Positions 13,028 through 25,070 of a stretch of DNA of 64,000 nt are shown in pieces. The translations under genes were made by a program, and so were the position numbers. The stretch is from Ulota crispa (taxonomy: Eukaryota; Streptophyta; Bryopsida; Orthotrichales; Orthotrichaceae). Position 1 is the first letter of the stretch. Each line of letters opens with the position of its first letter. Location: assembly GCA_963920765.1 (NCBI GenBank), contig OY987251.1, positions 4,280,501-4,344,500 on the forward strand, written 5' to 3'. The notes below the pieces were generated by a model, which made no database searches, was not told where the DNA came from, and was given only the letters and a program-made list of their open reading frames with translations.

Positions 13028-13551
13028 AGGGCATCTTCAATGCACCCTATAAACACACATTGAATACCACAATTAATCTCTCAATAGACAAGAAACTTGA
13101 ATATGAAGATATTTTTTTGAAGGGCATTGAAAATTTTATTGTGAAAACTTTTGAAAAATTGGATTTGAAAAGTAGTTGATTTAGATACATTTTGTTGTTT
13201 GTTGCCTAACTTCCATAAAATTAACAACCTCTCTCTAGATCAAGCTTAGGAAAAACAAACTTCAGTAGTCAAAGGGATTTAACACAATTTTCATTTTTTG
13301 AAATTGTTGGCTTAAATTTTCTTTTTTAGGCTTGATGTGGAGAGCCTTTTTATATTTTTGGAAGTTACCTAACATTCAATAGAATGTATCTAAGTCAACT
13401 TATATCCAAACCCAATTTTCACAAGGTTTCACAATAAAATCATCAACGTCCTTCAAAAAAACAATGTCCTCATATTCTAATTTCTTGTCTAAGATTAGTC
13501 ACATTATTCAAAGCGTGTGTTTATAGGTTGCATTGAAGAACCCTATACACT
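13028..13551. mobile_element. MITE with about 30-bp imperfect terminal inverted repeats
   Basis: The left end GGCATCTTCAATGCACCCTA continues into TAAACACAC. The right end is its inverse (GTGTGTTTATAGG, then TTGCATTGAAGAACCC). The inside is non-coding. It sits about 40 bp beyond the stop codon of paralogue B and may overlap its 3' UTR. Confidence 0.6.
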
Positions 13552-13587
13552 CAAAAAAAAACCTTGCTCCAAACACTCGATACATTT

Positions 13588-16500
13588 TTATTGAGGTTTA
13601 TCAAGTTTGTCCAAAACATCTTTAGCACTGGACTCCGCAGTACCAGACGTAGTGGCCTTCTGTTGAACACTCTCAGAAATGCTTTCTAAATGACCCAGGA
13701 CCTCTTTGATATTCTTTTTAATAACTCCCTGCATTTTCTCATCGAAGAACTCCTTGCCCTTGCCGCTCGCAGCCGCTTCAACCGCGGCGGCGTCGGCTTC
13801 AACCGCGGCGGCGTCGGCCGCAGCCTTAGCCGCGTCAGCGGCCTTAGCGGCTTCTAGCGACTTCTTCGCGGCTTCTTCAGCGTCTTTCTTTTTCTTCGCG
13901 TCACTCTCCGCGGTAGCTTTAGCCGTACCCTCTGCCGCTTTCTTCATCCTCGCGGTCTCGTCCTCGACAGCTTTCTTCCGTCGCTCCTCTTCTTCTTGCG
14001 CTCGCCGTTTTGCTTCTTCAGCTTCTCTTCGTTTCCGCTCTTCATCTTCAGCTTTCTTCTTCGCCAAAGCTTCAGGAGTCTTACCAGGACTCGTAATCCT
14101 CACATTAGTCTTTGAATCTGCCGTATCAATAACATACGCATGCGGTTTTAGTATTTGATCATCTAATTGTATTGTGAAACTTTGTAACCAAGCTTGAGTG
14201 CTTGCGGATTTCTTCAAAGCTTCTAACTCGGCTGCTAATCGCTTCGCTTCGTCTCTTGCGTTTTTCCTAGGTCGTGGTGATCCGTATTGAAGTTCATCCA
14301 TTGCTGCCAAAAATCTCTCTTCGCCGTCGCTTATTTGTTGCTCAAACAGATCTCGCACTTGTTCGTAGTCTGAATGATTACCGTCTGACGATCCTGATCC
14401 TGCACTGCCTTCAGGAGATCTCGGCCTTGATGCAGGTTCGCTGTTTACAAAAGTAGTCGCTGCAAGTCCTCTTTCTTTAAGGTACGCTCCTTTAGCGCCT
14501 GCTATTCCTTTACCTATACCTCCTTTGCCTCCCTTTCCTTTACCTCCCTTTCCTTTACCTCCTTTACCGTCAGCAGAATCACCATCTCTGTCTGTTCCGG
14601 AATCGTCTGAACCAGCTTTAGAAGCAGAATCGTTGTCTGAATCGAATTGTTTTACTTTACCTGCCCTTCCAGTTTTACCTCCTCTTCCTGCAGCTTTTGC
14701 AGCTGCTTCAGCTGCTTCAGCTGCTGCTGACAAAGCTGCCAGAGCTGCCATCTTTGCAGCTGCTTCTCTGTCTGCGTTTTCTTTCTTGACGTTGCGAGCT
14801 TGTTCACTAAAGCTACAAGTTTGTTTGTGAATATTTCTTCCTTCTTGTTTCTCGTTAGTAAGCATGTCTCTTAAAATACTGGAGTGACTTTCAAGTTCTC
14901 CCGCTTTGTAGATTGCGTTTCGTGCAATTTTTTGAGCTTCTAGCGCATCAGACTTTGCTTGAGCTATGTCTTTTTTCATCTGGTCATTCAAAGTTTGCTT
15001 ATCCTGCAGTACAATTGTAAACGTAGTATTTTTCTAGTGGTTTCATGTGTTTATGTACATTGCAGCATTTAAATGACGCTTTTGCAAATATAAGATAAAG
15101 TAATTTCACTTAAGTTTTAATCAATATTAGTATACAACGTTGTAAGCAAAATTGTATTCTAGAATCACAATTGATTGTATAGAATTTAATGTTTATAATA
15201 TTGTGTATGTCATTTTTCTAGGACTTACTTTGAGACTTGTTTGTATTTCTCTTATTTTGCTTGCCAATTTAGCAAGAGCGTCACGCAATGAAAGAACTTC
15301 ATTGTTTTCACCACAAACTTTGTGGTAGGATGTACGCAAGCGCCTCACCATTTTTTGTAATCTTCTAGTTTCTGTTGCAAATACGTCCCTTTCCACATCG
15401 GCTTCCTATACAATGTTTAGAGATTCCAACCTTTCAAACAAATTCATGTGTAACAAAATGTAGAATGCCTTTGGGTAAAAATGAAGAGATTCATATTTTA
15501 TTTTAACATGAGTATCATACATGCAGCATGTATTTAAAACTAATATTCTATCATCATGAATCTTGGTAGAGTAATTGTATTAATGAGTTAAAATTGCATT
15601 CATATTGGTCTCATTTATCTTTGGAATAGGCAAATAGCTCATTTTGACAATCAGGGTCAAAGACATATAAATGTTTCTAAACCATTTTACCAATATTTTG
15701 CATGCACTTCATCACATTGTAAAATATGTATGTATTTAAATTAACATTTTTGTATTTAATCGTAACCTTCATAAGGACTAAAGCATTTTAAGACTGTACG
15801 TTAGTAAAAGAAACTCGAGGATCTTTTTTCAGTGCGTCAAAATCATCTTTTAATGTTGTCATTATAGAAAAATATTCTTGTTGCCTACATTTGAGCCCTG
15901 AAGTTAAATTATTTTAGGATTACCATAGACTTAAAAGTGTTGAGTCATATATTAGTATATTTATATTTTAAACAACAAATCTAGAGTTTTATGAATGTTC
16001 ATGGTCCATAATGATCTACACTGAATATTGCGTTTAGGTTGCCTCACACTAATTTCTTGACCTTTTCCACTATATAAATACATATTGTTGCTTTAATAAT
16101 TTTCATCCATATTGTTGCTTTAATAATTTTCATCAAAAGTTACTGTAATAAACAAATTTTAAAAGGTTTGACAACAATAACAAAGCTTCAGAAAAACAAA
16201 TTAGTGGCGCTCAAGTTGTAAATCATGTGGAATTCAAGTATTCAGAGAGTTGCATGCGCCTTCAAATAATCAAGTGATGAGTCATGGGATAACTTACCAA
16301 AGTAAAGGAACCTAATTGTCTAGGCATCCTAAATGCAATATTCAGTGTAGTTAATTTTTATAGTAGTAAGAGACATACACAATTAGAATGATGAGTTGAT
16401 TGACTAATTAAAAAAATCAGCAAAATAAAATCAAAATTTGCTTAAGAAATAGGTACTTGCCTAAAAATTTGGCCTTCAATCTAATTGGACCTCCTGTTCG

Positions 16501-19013
16501 AGGCGCTTCTAAACCATTTGCCATTTCTAACTGTTCAACTGCTATATCCATTCTCCTGCAGTATAAGATTGTAAAAGATTAAATAAAAATTATTTATTTT
16601 GAGTATTTTTTGAGGGAATTATTATAGCAATACTCTAAATTGCTAATGAACACCCCTTTGAGCATGAAATTTGATAATTTAGTGCTATTTTTGATTTATT
16701 AAGTGGTCCATCATTCATTCACAATATTATCATTTTCTTGAAAGAAAACATGACTAATACCAATTTTTTTTTAAACATTATTGCACCAATACTATTTTTT
16801 GATATATTTTTGCTTTAAGTAACTCAAAAGTCTTATATTTTTAGTTTGAAATTTAAGCACACCTCTTTTTTTTAGGGTAGCCTTAGAATGATAAAGGTGA
16901 AACAAATCTTCTAATCCAAATAAAAAAATCAGCAAAATCAGCATTAAAATCACATTTTCATGCTCAGAGGAGGTGTCCCGTTAGCAATTTAGGGTGTTGC
17001 TGTAGTAATTCCCTTTTTTGATTGTATATTAGATATGACATCTTTCTTTGGAGAAAATTCTAAAGGAAATTCTGAGATTTTTTTCATTGTATAGAGTTGA
17101 AATTTTACAATGGATGTACACATATTGAGTATACAATTGTGATTATTATGTAAAATTTCATATTTAGTAGCTCCACTATTTTTCTAATATTTCAAAATGA
17201 AATTCCATATTAGTACTTGAGAAAGCCAACCCAAATTGTTTATAACTAAGGTTTACAACAAATCAAGTTTATCCAATTTTTAACATAGTTGTGAATTTAT
17301 GATTTTGTTTTTGGTATAAACTCTTCATCATTAATTTATTTTTAACTTAACCTTTAAATTTTCAGGGGATACAATACAAGGCTTAAATGTAATATTATAT
17401 AGGATTTTAAAGAAAAAACTGAAACTCACATCAAAAGTAGAGAGGTTAAGCATTATATTATTTTATCTCACTCTAGGACAACAAATAAAATAAATTACAT
17501 TTTTAAACCATTTATCTTAAAGACGGTAATGAAAGAAATAGGCTTTTTATTAGAAGGTAATATTGATAATTGGAAAGACTAATTTTAAAGCAGATGCAAT
17601 GAATGTATCAAAATAAGACATAGTACAAACATTGTTACTTCTTTAGGCTATACTTTTTTTACACAAAAGTTATAATAGACGCTTTAAAAAAAAAATTTAA
17701 ACTTTTTTTTGACAACAATGATTTTCATTTGGAATACAACAACAAAAGATCGTCCAATCATGTTAGCATAGAGGTTATAACATTTTGAAATGAAAAAGTT
17801 ATTTTTTAAGCATTGTTCATAATACAGCAATTGATTTGTTTTATCAATTAGAAGCTAATTGTTCTTATTTCAATAACAAAATGCTACGTTGTACACGTGG
17901 TGCTTGGATAAGGTCAACATATAGGGCTAGAAAAAAGTGTTGATCTTATTCAAGCATTGGTCATAAACAAACATTCCCTTTGCATTACTTTCTCTAATTC
18001 TAGTGGTTGTCACTTTGGAGGTGCTTTCCTACTCATGTTTTTGGTACACTAACCAAACGCCTTTCTAACTAATGAGTCAAAATGAGCATTGATAAAAAGA
18101 AAGCGTTGACCATATGCAAGCACTTGGACCTTAACCAAGTACATAATACATGTTTTGGGCAAAAGAGGAGTGGGGTTGTGATCTTGTCCAAACATTGTTG
18201 TTACAAAGGTTATCGTTAACCAAGCACCACTATACATATAATACATTTTTTTAAATGACACTGGTTTACAAATTACCATATTTAACTAATTCTAAACTAC
18301 AAAGGCAAAATCATTTTCAAAATCAAACTCTCTAAGCATTAATACATCTCATATTGAAGAATCTCTTGATGTGCATTTGTGCACATCAAATGTTTACAAA
18401 AACCCCAAACTCTCTTTGCCCTCAGGATATTGTTTTTTTCTTTAAACTTTGGATTTTTCAAATTAGTCAAAATATGGCATCAAATACCTTGGAATTATTA
18501 TAGGATTATTATGAAGTTTGTTTGAGAAAACCTTTGTTCCAAATGAACAGATTCATGATGAACCTTGTGAAGTTGTAGATGATAACATTGATCTGCTAAT
18601 GCAACTTTCAAATGTGAACATTCTTCTAACAAAGATTCTTTGTCGCAGTGAGTTCCTTTCATTCTAGAAGACTCCTTGGCTTGCAACATTGCTCTATCAG
18701 CCACATCTTCAGCAATTTCAGCAGCTATATCAGCTGTGATATGATCTCCACTAACAAGTTTCATATAAACTTCTTCAGGAGAGGTTGCTTGAAGCGCTTC
18801 ATTTCCATGTTGTAAGCTCTTTTTTCTATCAACTGCACTACTTGCTCTTTCAGGACACTTTGTTGTCGCATGTGGAGTGGACCTTTTTGGCAAAGGTGCT
18901 GAATTCAATGGTCCAAATGTAGATGGTTTTCTTGTATTTTGTGCTGATGAAACTTGCTTTCCATATAAATTCAAATCTGGGTGATTCTCCATATTTGGAT
19001 TGGGTTTGGCCAT
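13588..19013 (-). CDS. coiled-coil protein, paralogue B (five exons)
   Basis: Family not recognised; it is a clear paralogue of the gene at 2016-9726. Exons are 19013-18532, 16555-16461, 15897-15800, 15405-15229 and 15003-13588, giving 755 residues. The first ATG (19013) has a good context (ACCATGG). Exon 1 matches paralogue A in RKKSLQHG, ESLLEEC and LQLHKVHHES but lacks its cysteine motif. Exons 2-4 (95, 98, 177 bp) equal those of A and encode RQQEYFSIM and ATETRRLQKMVRRLR. Exon 5 has a Gly/Lys-rich run at about residues 438-465, the segment FTIQLDDQILKPHAYVID, an Ala-rich charged coiled coil, and the C-terminal module (MQGVIKKNIKEVLGHLE, ending LDKLDKPQ). The exon-5 repeat region is shorter and much more GC- and Ala-rich than in A. 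Intron 2 uses a GC donor (G|GCAAGT), where A has GT. Confidence 0.8.
16016..16350. mobile_element. MITE, CTACACTGAATATTGC family, in intron 2 of paralogue B
   Basis: Ends are inverted repeats (CTACACTGAATATTGC at the left, GCAATATTCAGTGTAG at the right), followed inwards by TTTAGGTTGCC-like sequence. Two related copies occur at 59766-60084 and 60096-60404. Non-coding. Confidence 0.7.
16614..17013. mobile_element. hAT-like MITE in intron 1 of paralogue B
   Basis: A 400-bp element starts GGGAATTATTATAGCAATAC and ends with a related inverse, GTAGTAATTCCC. It is flanked on both sides by the 8-bp duplication TTTTTTGA. Eight-base target duplications are typical of hAT elements. A relative lies at 39914-40308. 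Confidence 0.7.
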
Positions 19014-19019
19014 GGTCAA

Positions 19020-20280
19020 ACAATTGTAATTTTCTACTATCCTTTTATTTAAAATTTTATGGTGATTGATTATGTTTGAAAATCTTTTGTTTTACAAGTC
19101 AATTTTTGAAAGCTGAATTGTTATAATTTATAATTTGAGTTAGATGGCATGTATATGTTTTGGTTATCTTTTGATTCATTGTCATTATTCAATTGTAGAG
19201 ACAAGCTTTATGGCATTGCATAATTTGTGCAAAGTAGTTGCTTTTCATGGTTGAACAAAAGAAAAGGAGGAATAAAGAATATCTTGTATACAAGAAAAAA
19301 TGAGATTGGTTTATGAACATGTTGATTTTCTAGAATCAAATGGTTTTGTCCAAGAATATGATTCTTTTTTTGTCTCAATGCATCTTCACACTTAATACAT
19401 TGATGTCTTTTTCATTGTGTTGAATTGTAGTAGTCATTTTAATAATCAACATTATATTATTTCATTACATCAAAGAAATTTTGGTCTGATCCAATACTTC
19501 TCATATAGTAATAGCTAAAAATCTAAATAATATTGACGTAACACTTGAAAGGGATTCAACAATTGTTTAAAAATAAGCTTTCTAGCTTTCTAGCTTGGAG
19601 TGGAATAGAAACTACAAGCTAGTCTTGAAGTGAGTTTATATTAAGAATTGAACATGCACCTTGACGTATTGCAAATGTAAAGTGCATTGATAATTTTTTG
19701 GTTTTCATTTAGTTTTATAAATTTTGTGTTACTAATAGTGTTACATTGCAAGTTTTCAACATGAGTACTAATTTTCAAAACAACCTTTTTGTCCATGAAT
19801 TGTTAAATGAGGTATAAAGTAAAGCTAACACCGTAGTCAATTCAACAAAAATCACAAAAATCTTGATTATGGATTTCTCCTCTACTCCAGCAATAATAAT
19901 TATAATTAAATTTAATCTTAAAATGCTAGCTCAAATAAACTCAAACGCGTGTCTTTAGTTGACTTGTTGTGTTTCATTTATACAAATCCAACGCCAGTTT
20001 TGGATTTTGTCATATTTAGAATGAGACTACCATCCATATCAAGTTTTGTAGTTAATTCATATTCAATCACTATATCCGTATTTATAAACATATAGTTTTA
20101 TGGAATCAAACTAGTAATCCATTAAAAAATGCTCAAAACAAAATTATAAACTATTCAAATTACTAAAAACCTTTCATACTTTGTCTTTTACTATCTTAAG
20201 TAAGAAACTCCATAAATCTAGTATAAATGCATGAATGCAAGATGCAATTATTGGTCCCATTTCTTTTTTTTGAGAATGGT
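19020..20280. other. upstream region of paralogue B
   Basis: AT-rich, with no gene seen. It should contain the promoter of paralogue B, transcribed leftwards, but no core element can be placed with confidence. Confidence 0.4.
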
Positions 20281-20286
20281 CGTTAA

Positions 20287-21092
20287 CCCCTAAGCGCCCC
20301 CGGGGGCAATATTATTGCCTCTCCAGATTTTTTATTCAGCTCCCTTGTTTTTGATCAAAATTTTTTTGTACGAGGATTCTCAATACGTGGGGAGGGAGTA
20401 TGATCATAATTAGATGTAGTGGGGCATTGAAGGTCAACCTGCCATATGTGGCATGGGTGGCCATTCTTTTATGTCATTTATAGCGTGAACTTTGTTTGCT
20501 GGGTCTCACTTGTGGTTTGGGTGACTGGTTTCACCGGCATGTGACAATTTACAGTTGTTGATGTAGCTCGCAGTTGGTGCACATTGGGGCTGAGGCCGCG
20601 TTGGCAAACCTACTCACCAGCATACAGGAGGCCTGACTCCCAACGTGTCAGTGACCGTGTATCGGGAGAGAGCTACAACCAAAGCTTCCGCAACAAGGAT
20701 TGTTGTTCTCAGGCTGCATCAAGAGACGTTCCGGTGGTCCAATTTTCCTAAAATTTTGAGAGGATGTTCCCACCTCATACCCCAACCTACGGCCCTAATT
20801 TCGTTGTAATCCGAAATGCCCTTGGCCTAAACCCCCCCCCCCACAAACCCTGAAAACCACAAAAAAACCACCATCCCTACACTTTTCAACGTGCAGTTGA
20901 CCATCATAATCTTTGCCTACAACCGTTGGACCTTCTTAGAACTATACCCAAACCCTACGCCATGTAACTGAGATCCCAATACAACGGTGAAATCACTTGG
21001 GGTTCTCACCAACAATTGAGAAAATACAACTTTTGTAGACATGGGTCTAAAAAAAACGCTACCCACAAAGTCTTTGTCGGGGCGCTCAGGGG
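20287..21092. mobile_element. TTAA-flanked element (piggyBac-like signature), 806 bp
   Basis: Flanked by TTAA on both sides. The left end is CCCCTAAGCGCCCC and the right end the inverse GGGGCGCTCAGGGG. The interior is more GC-rich than its surroundings and contains a CCCCCCCCCC run. An 83-codon open frame on the minus strand (21168-20917) crosses the right end and is unlikely to be a protein. TTAA target sites and CCC-starting ends are the hallmark of piggyBac elements, but no transposase is present. Confidence 0.6.
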
Positions 21093-21849
21093 TTAATGTC
21101 CCAAGTCTTGGTTCACTTACAGTCTTACACGTGCTGGCATGATCATTTTTTGGAAATTTTGGTACCAAGAAAGACCACGCATTAGAGAATCTGGAGTTGA
21201 GCTGTCATTTTGCAAACTCCTTTCTCTTTTGAACTTTTTTGGATTCAAGGTGGGAATTTCCAAAGTTTTACAATCTGGAATAAGAATAAAATTTACTACT
21301 ATTTTTAATCAATCAACTTTATCTCCTCTCACACTCTTAGACTAAATTAAAGCCCCTTGTCAAATTCATACATAAATTCATTTTTATCAAACTTGGGTCT
21401 TTTGATGGAAAATATTCACACTTTACTCATACGAGAAACTTGATTTTTTTTTGCCTTGTATTCACATAATTTCACAAAAATTTGGTAATCTAGACTTTAG
21501 ATGGTGCCAGTACTTATGTACATTCATTCAACATTGTTCCTCATCCTATGTGACTAAATAGCAGCATTCAATTGGAGTTGTCACGTAACTAGAAAATAAC
21601 TATAGGCTTCTTTAGGTTATTACGTGGTTAGTAAGCTAGCCAAACCAACCAATGTCTTCTCAATCATGGAAAAGCTACAAAGGAAGATCAAGTGCAATAT
21701 GGAAAGCGGCAAATGGACACAATGTTTGCCCACATAGGTGGCAATATTGATGATACATGTGCCCCTGTTTGTATTTAACGCCATATTTGTTAAAAAGGGA
21801 AAAAGCTTATAAAGTGGGATTTTTGGAGGATTACGGTGGTCACCATAAC

Positions 21850-22025
21850 CTGAGCTCCAGCGTTTTTCTGGGTACACGTGGCCTCACTTAAGAGGAGGAA
21901 TTTGCGAGGGAAAAAAATCTTAGTGGCTCAAATTGAATTTGATACCTTCAAATCTGGTTTAAGGTGGTTATTTTGGATTAAGGTGAGGTACAAGATGGTA
22001 CCCATAGTATTCCCATTTTAATGAA
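21850..22025. repeat. dispersed repeat, second copy at 58615-58795
   Basis: About 175 bp is shared in direct orientation with 58615-58795; both contain CCTCACTTAAGAGGAGGAAT followed by GAGGGAAAAA. Type not identified. Confidence 0.65.
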
Positions 22026-22250
22026 TATGGTGTTAATTGTTTTGTGATTTCATGTCTTTATTTATAAACTTGTCTTAATTTGTTTTTTGTTGGTGCTTTT
22101 TTTCCCTTAGTAATAGTATTTTCACACAAATTAGCTTTTTTTTGGATAATGTTTAAATGGAATTTGACATTATAAGGCAATGATTTTTGGCATGTCAAAA
22201 ATTTATAGTTTAGACCATAAGTGCTTTATTTAGTATTCTTGTTTTGAATT

Positions 22251-22663
22251 AGGGGATTGATATGTCTACCACACCCTTTCAAGTATTGTACTACACCCCA
22301 GGGTAAATCTTAGATTTCTACCATCAAAAAGTTGTATTTGAGAATTTGGAATTCAAGTTTGGACTTAGAGACTGTGATTTTGTTTAGAACCATAAAAAAA
22401 AGGTTGTAATTGAACAACACCCAATGAAAAAACTTAGCTGGGGAGAAAAATATTACTTTTACTTTTGATTATAAAAAAGATAAGTTTTTGATTGGGTGTT
22501 GTTCAATTAGAACCTTTGTGTGACTCTAGACTAAATCATGATCTCTAAGTCCAAATTTGAATTCCAAATTCTTAAATTCAATTATTTGATGGTAGAAATC
22601 TAAAACTTACCGCGGGGGTGTGGTACAATACTTGAAAGGGTGTGGTAGACATATCAATCCCCT
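22251..22663. mobile_element. foldback MITE, family of 39200-39609
   Basis: Long inverted repeats begin AGGGGATTGATATGTCTACC and end with the exact inverse. The inverted similarity continues through most of the 412 bp. It shares its interior, a segment around GGGTGTTGTTCAATTAGAAC, with the copy at 39200-39609. Confidence 0.8.
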
Positions 22664-22772
22664 TTGAATTATCATCTTCAAATTGTATACATTGTAAATA
22701 TATTTTTTTGTTGAAGTTTCTTTTTAACAAAAAAACATATTTAAAAGTTACACACAAAAGTGATCTAAATAA

Positions 22773-22916
22773 TATTAGAAAAAGGTGTCCTAAATAACTA
22801 ATTCACAACAACTGCAAATGTTCTAAACAGCTTAATCATTATATAGTTGTTTTGTTGTTTAGGACATTTACAACTATTGTGAACTAGTTATGTAGGACAA
22901 TTTTTTTCTTCTAGTA
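22773..22916. mobile_element. decayed CACTA-like MITE
   Basis: Inverted-repeat element of about 145 bp. Its inner arms (GTCCTAAATAACTA; CACAACAACTGCAAATG) match the element at 38119-38245. Its ends (TATTAGAAAAAGG and TTTCTTCTAGTA) look like diverged CACTAGAAAAA termini. Confidence 0.5.
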
Positions 22917-23408
22917 AGTATAATCCTTTCAATTGCCCACAAACCATAACAAACATAAGAAGAGAGTTTAATACTAGATACCTTGATCAAATGCTTCTTC
23001 ATATGGTTTTAGTTGTGGTAACATTTCATTTGGTTTGAAAGTACAGATTTACCACTTGAGGCTTTAAACTTAGTAATTCTCAATCTACGTCCAAGCAAAA
23101 AACAATTTCTATTTTTAATTGTGTATATATCAAGGGTAGAGAAAGCATTGCTTAAAAAAAGAACTAAATATTTGTAGATATCTTATTAAAATCGCTACAA
23201 AACACTACGTTTATTTATTAGAAAATAGTATAAAAATGCAACATTTCACTTTACTCCATTGAACATGTATTCAATGTGTCTTTAGTAAGTAATATTAAAC
23301 ACACTAACAAAATAAATGTGTGACACATAAAAATAAAACATAACAATTTGAGATAAGAATATTAGTATATCAAGCATTCTCAACAATTTCTAATTCAAAA
23401 ATATTTAT

Positions 23409-23560
23409 TTAACCCTTAAAGAACCAATATCCTTTGGGGGATAAATGCGATTTTGGGCAGGACTTGGCCCCAATTTTTGTCCTATTTTTTTTCCACTCTA
23501 GAAATCGGTCTCTAAGTGTAACATCCTTGTTCGTTTTAAAGTAAGAAGCATTTGCCAAGA
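23409..23560. repeat. left end of a TTAA-type element
   Basis: TTAACCCTTAAAGAACC followed by GATAAATGCGATTTTGGGC resembles the left end of the palindromic element at 47277-47972 and the conserved phrase AAATGGGATTTTAGGC there. No matching right end was found, so it is probably a fragment. Confidence 0.4.
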
Positions 23561-23756
23561 CTTTTTGTACATATCTACATCACACACTTGAAATAGCTCT
23601 AAAATGAGAATTCAATACATATGATGAAAAATTTAAAGTCTCCGTTCGCAAAAGATTTGTTTACATTCATTCGTTGTTCCCTTCGCCGCTACCGCCACAT
23701 GTACGACATCCGAGAGCTCATACGTATACCAAATCGTACACTCAATTGATCTTACG

Positions 23757-23945
23757 AATCAAAGAACGAACTGACGAACTGACGAACAAACGAGCTGACG
23801 AACGAACGAACAAACGAACCAACGAACGAGCTGACAAATGAACGGACGAACGTGCTGACGAGCGAACGAACTAGCTAAAGCCGAACTCCCAAGTCCCAAC
23901 AGTAGAACCGACAAATAAACAAGCGAACGAGAAAGCTAAGAAACA
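23757..23945. repeat. GACGAACGAAC-type minisatellite upstream of ATG3
   Basis: About 190 bp of imperfect short repeats made of GAACGA, CTGACGAAC and AACGAACGAAC words. It lies 150-350 bp before the triplicated ATG3 leader and may be part of the promoter region. Confidence 0.7.
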
Positions 23946-24113
23946 ACGGATGAACGAGAATGAATGAACGAGAATGAATGTTTGAGGTCTGGGGAGGAAT
24001 ATGGATTCTCGAGGACGCATGCACGACGACAGAAAGCAAACCCTCGTGCCTTTGCTTTTGCAACCTCCGCCCCTGTTTGTTGTTTCTTTTGCAGCAGCAA
24101 GCATCATCATCGC

Positions 24114-25070
24114 CATGCGCATGTCCGACTTTCACCGGTGAGTAAGCTTACACGCAGATCGTCGATCATTTCTTTCTCCCGTCGATTCATGCCTACCTCC
24201 AATTTCTTCTCGATTGTTCTCCCCTTTTGAAACTTCGACTGTCACTCGTGCGCGTCGTTGGACGTTCGACCGAGGACCTGTGTGCTGTCGGTGAGTGATT
24301 TTAGGTTTTGGAATTGTAACGACAGAGCGCTGAATTTAGTGAAGATTTGTATTCTTATTCTGGAGCAAGAATTTATGCCGGTTTTCTTGCGAATTGGCCA
24401 TGCGCATGCATGTCTGACTTTCACCGGTGAGTAAGCTTATACGCAGATCGTCGTCTATCACTTCTTTCTCCCGTCGATTCATGCCTACCTCCAATTTCTT
24501 CTCGATTGTTCTCCCGTTTTGAAACTTCGACTTCATTCGTGCGCGTCGTTGGACGTTTGACGGACCTGTGCCGGACCTGTGCCGAGGCTGCGAGTGCTGT
24601 CGGTGAGTGATTTTAGGTTTTGGAATTGTAACGACAGAGCGCCGAATTTAAATCAGTGGTAGAGGAGATTTGTATTCTTATTCTGGAGCAAGAATTTATG
24701 CCGGTTTTCTTGCGAATTGGAACAAGTTTTGTATGTCTTGAGCATGCCCGACTTTCACCGGTGAGTAAGCTTACGTAGATCGTCGTCGATCGCTTCTTTC
24801 TCCCGTCGATTACTCTCTACTTTCAATTTCTTCTCCCTTCCACTCTCTCGATTGTTTTCTCCCGTTTTGAAACTTCGAATTCATTCGTGCGCGTCGTTGC
24901 ACGTTCGACGGACCTGTTGTGTGCTGTCGGTGAGTGATTTTAGGTTTTGGAATTGTACGAACAGAGCGCCGAATTTAAATCAGTGGTAGAGGAACTTTGT
25001 ATTCTTATTTTTGGAGCAAGAAATTATGCCGGTTTTCATTGCGAATTGGAACGAGTTTTGTATGTCTTGA
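24114..25070 (+). promoter_or_regulatory. triplicated leader / 5' UTR region of ATG3
   Basis: Three tandem copies start at about 24114, 24399 and 24741. Each contains ACTTTCACCGGTGAGTAAGC, then a pyrimidine-rich TTCTTTCTCCCGTCGATT block, then CTGTCGGTGAGTGATTTTAG, then GAATTTATGCCGG-like sequence. GGTGAGTAAG and GGTGAGTGAT are strong 5' splice-donor consensus sequences. Each copy could therefore act as an alternative non-coding first exon or promoter joined to the ATG3 coding exon at 26073. Transcript starts cannot be placed from sequence alone. Confidence 0.6.

Noticed and set aside
23871..24135. 83-88 codon frames on both strands near 24 kb
   Set aside because: They overlap the minisatellite and the triplicated leader, exist in several phases at once, and show no conservation between leader copies.
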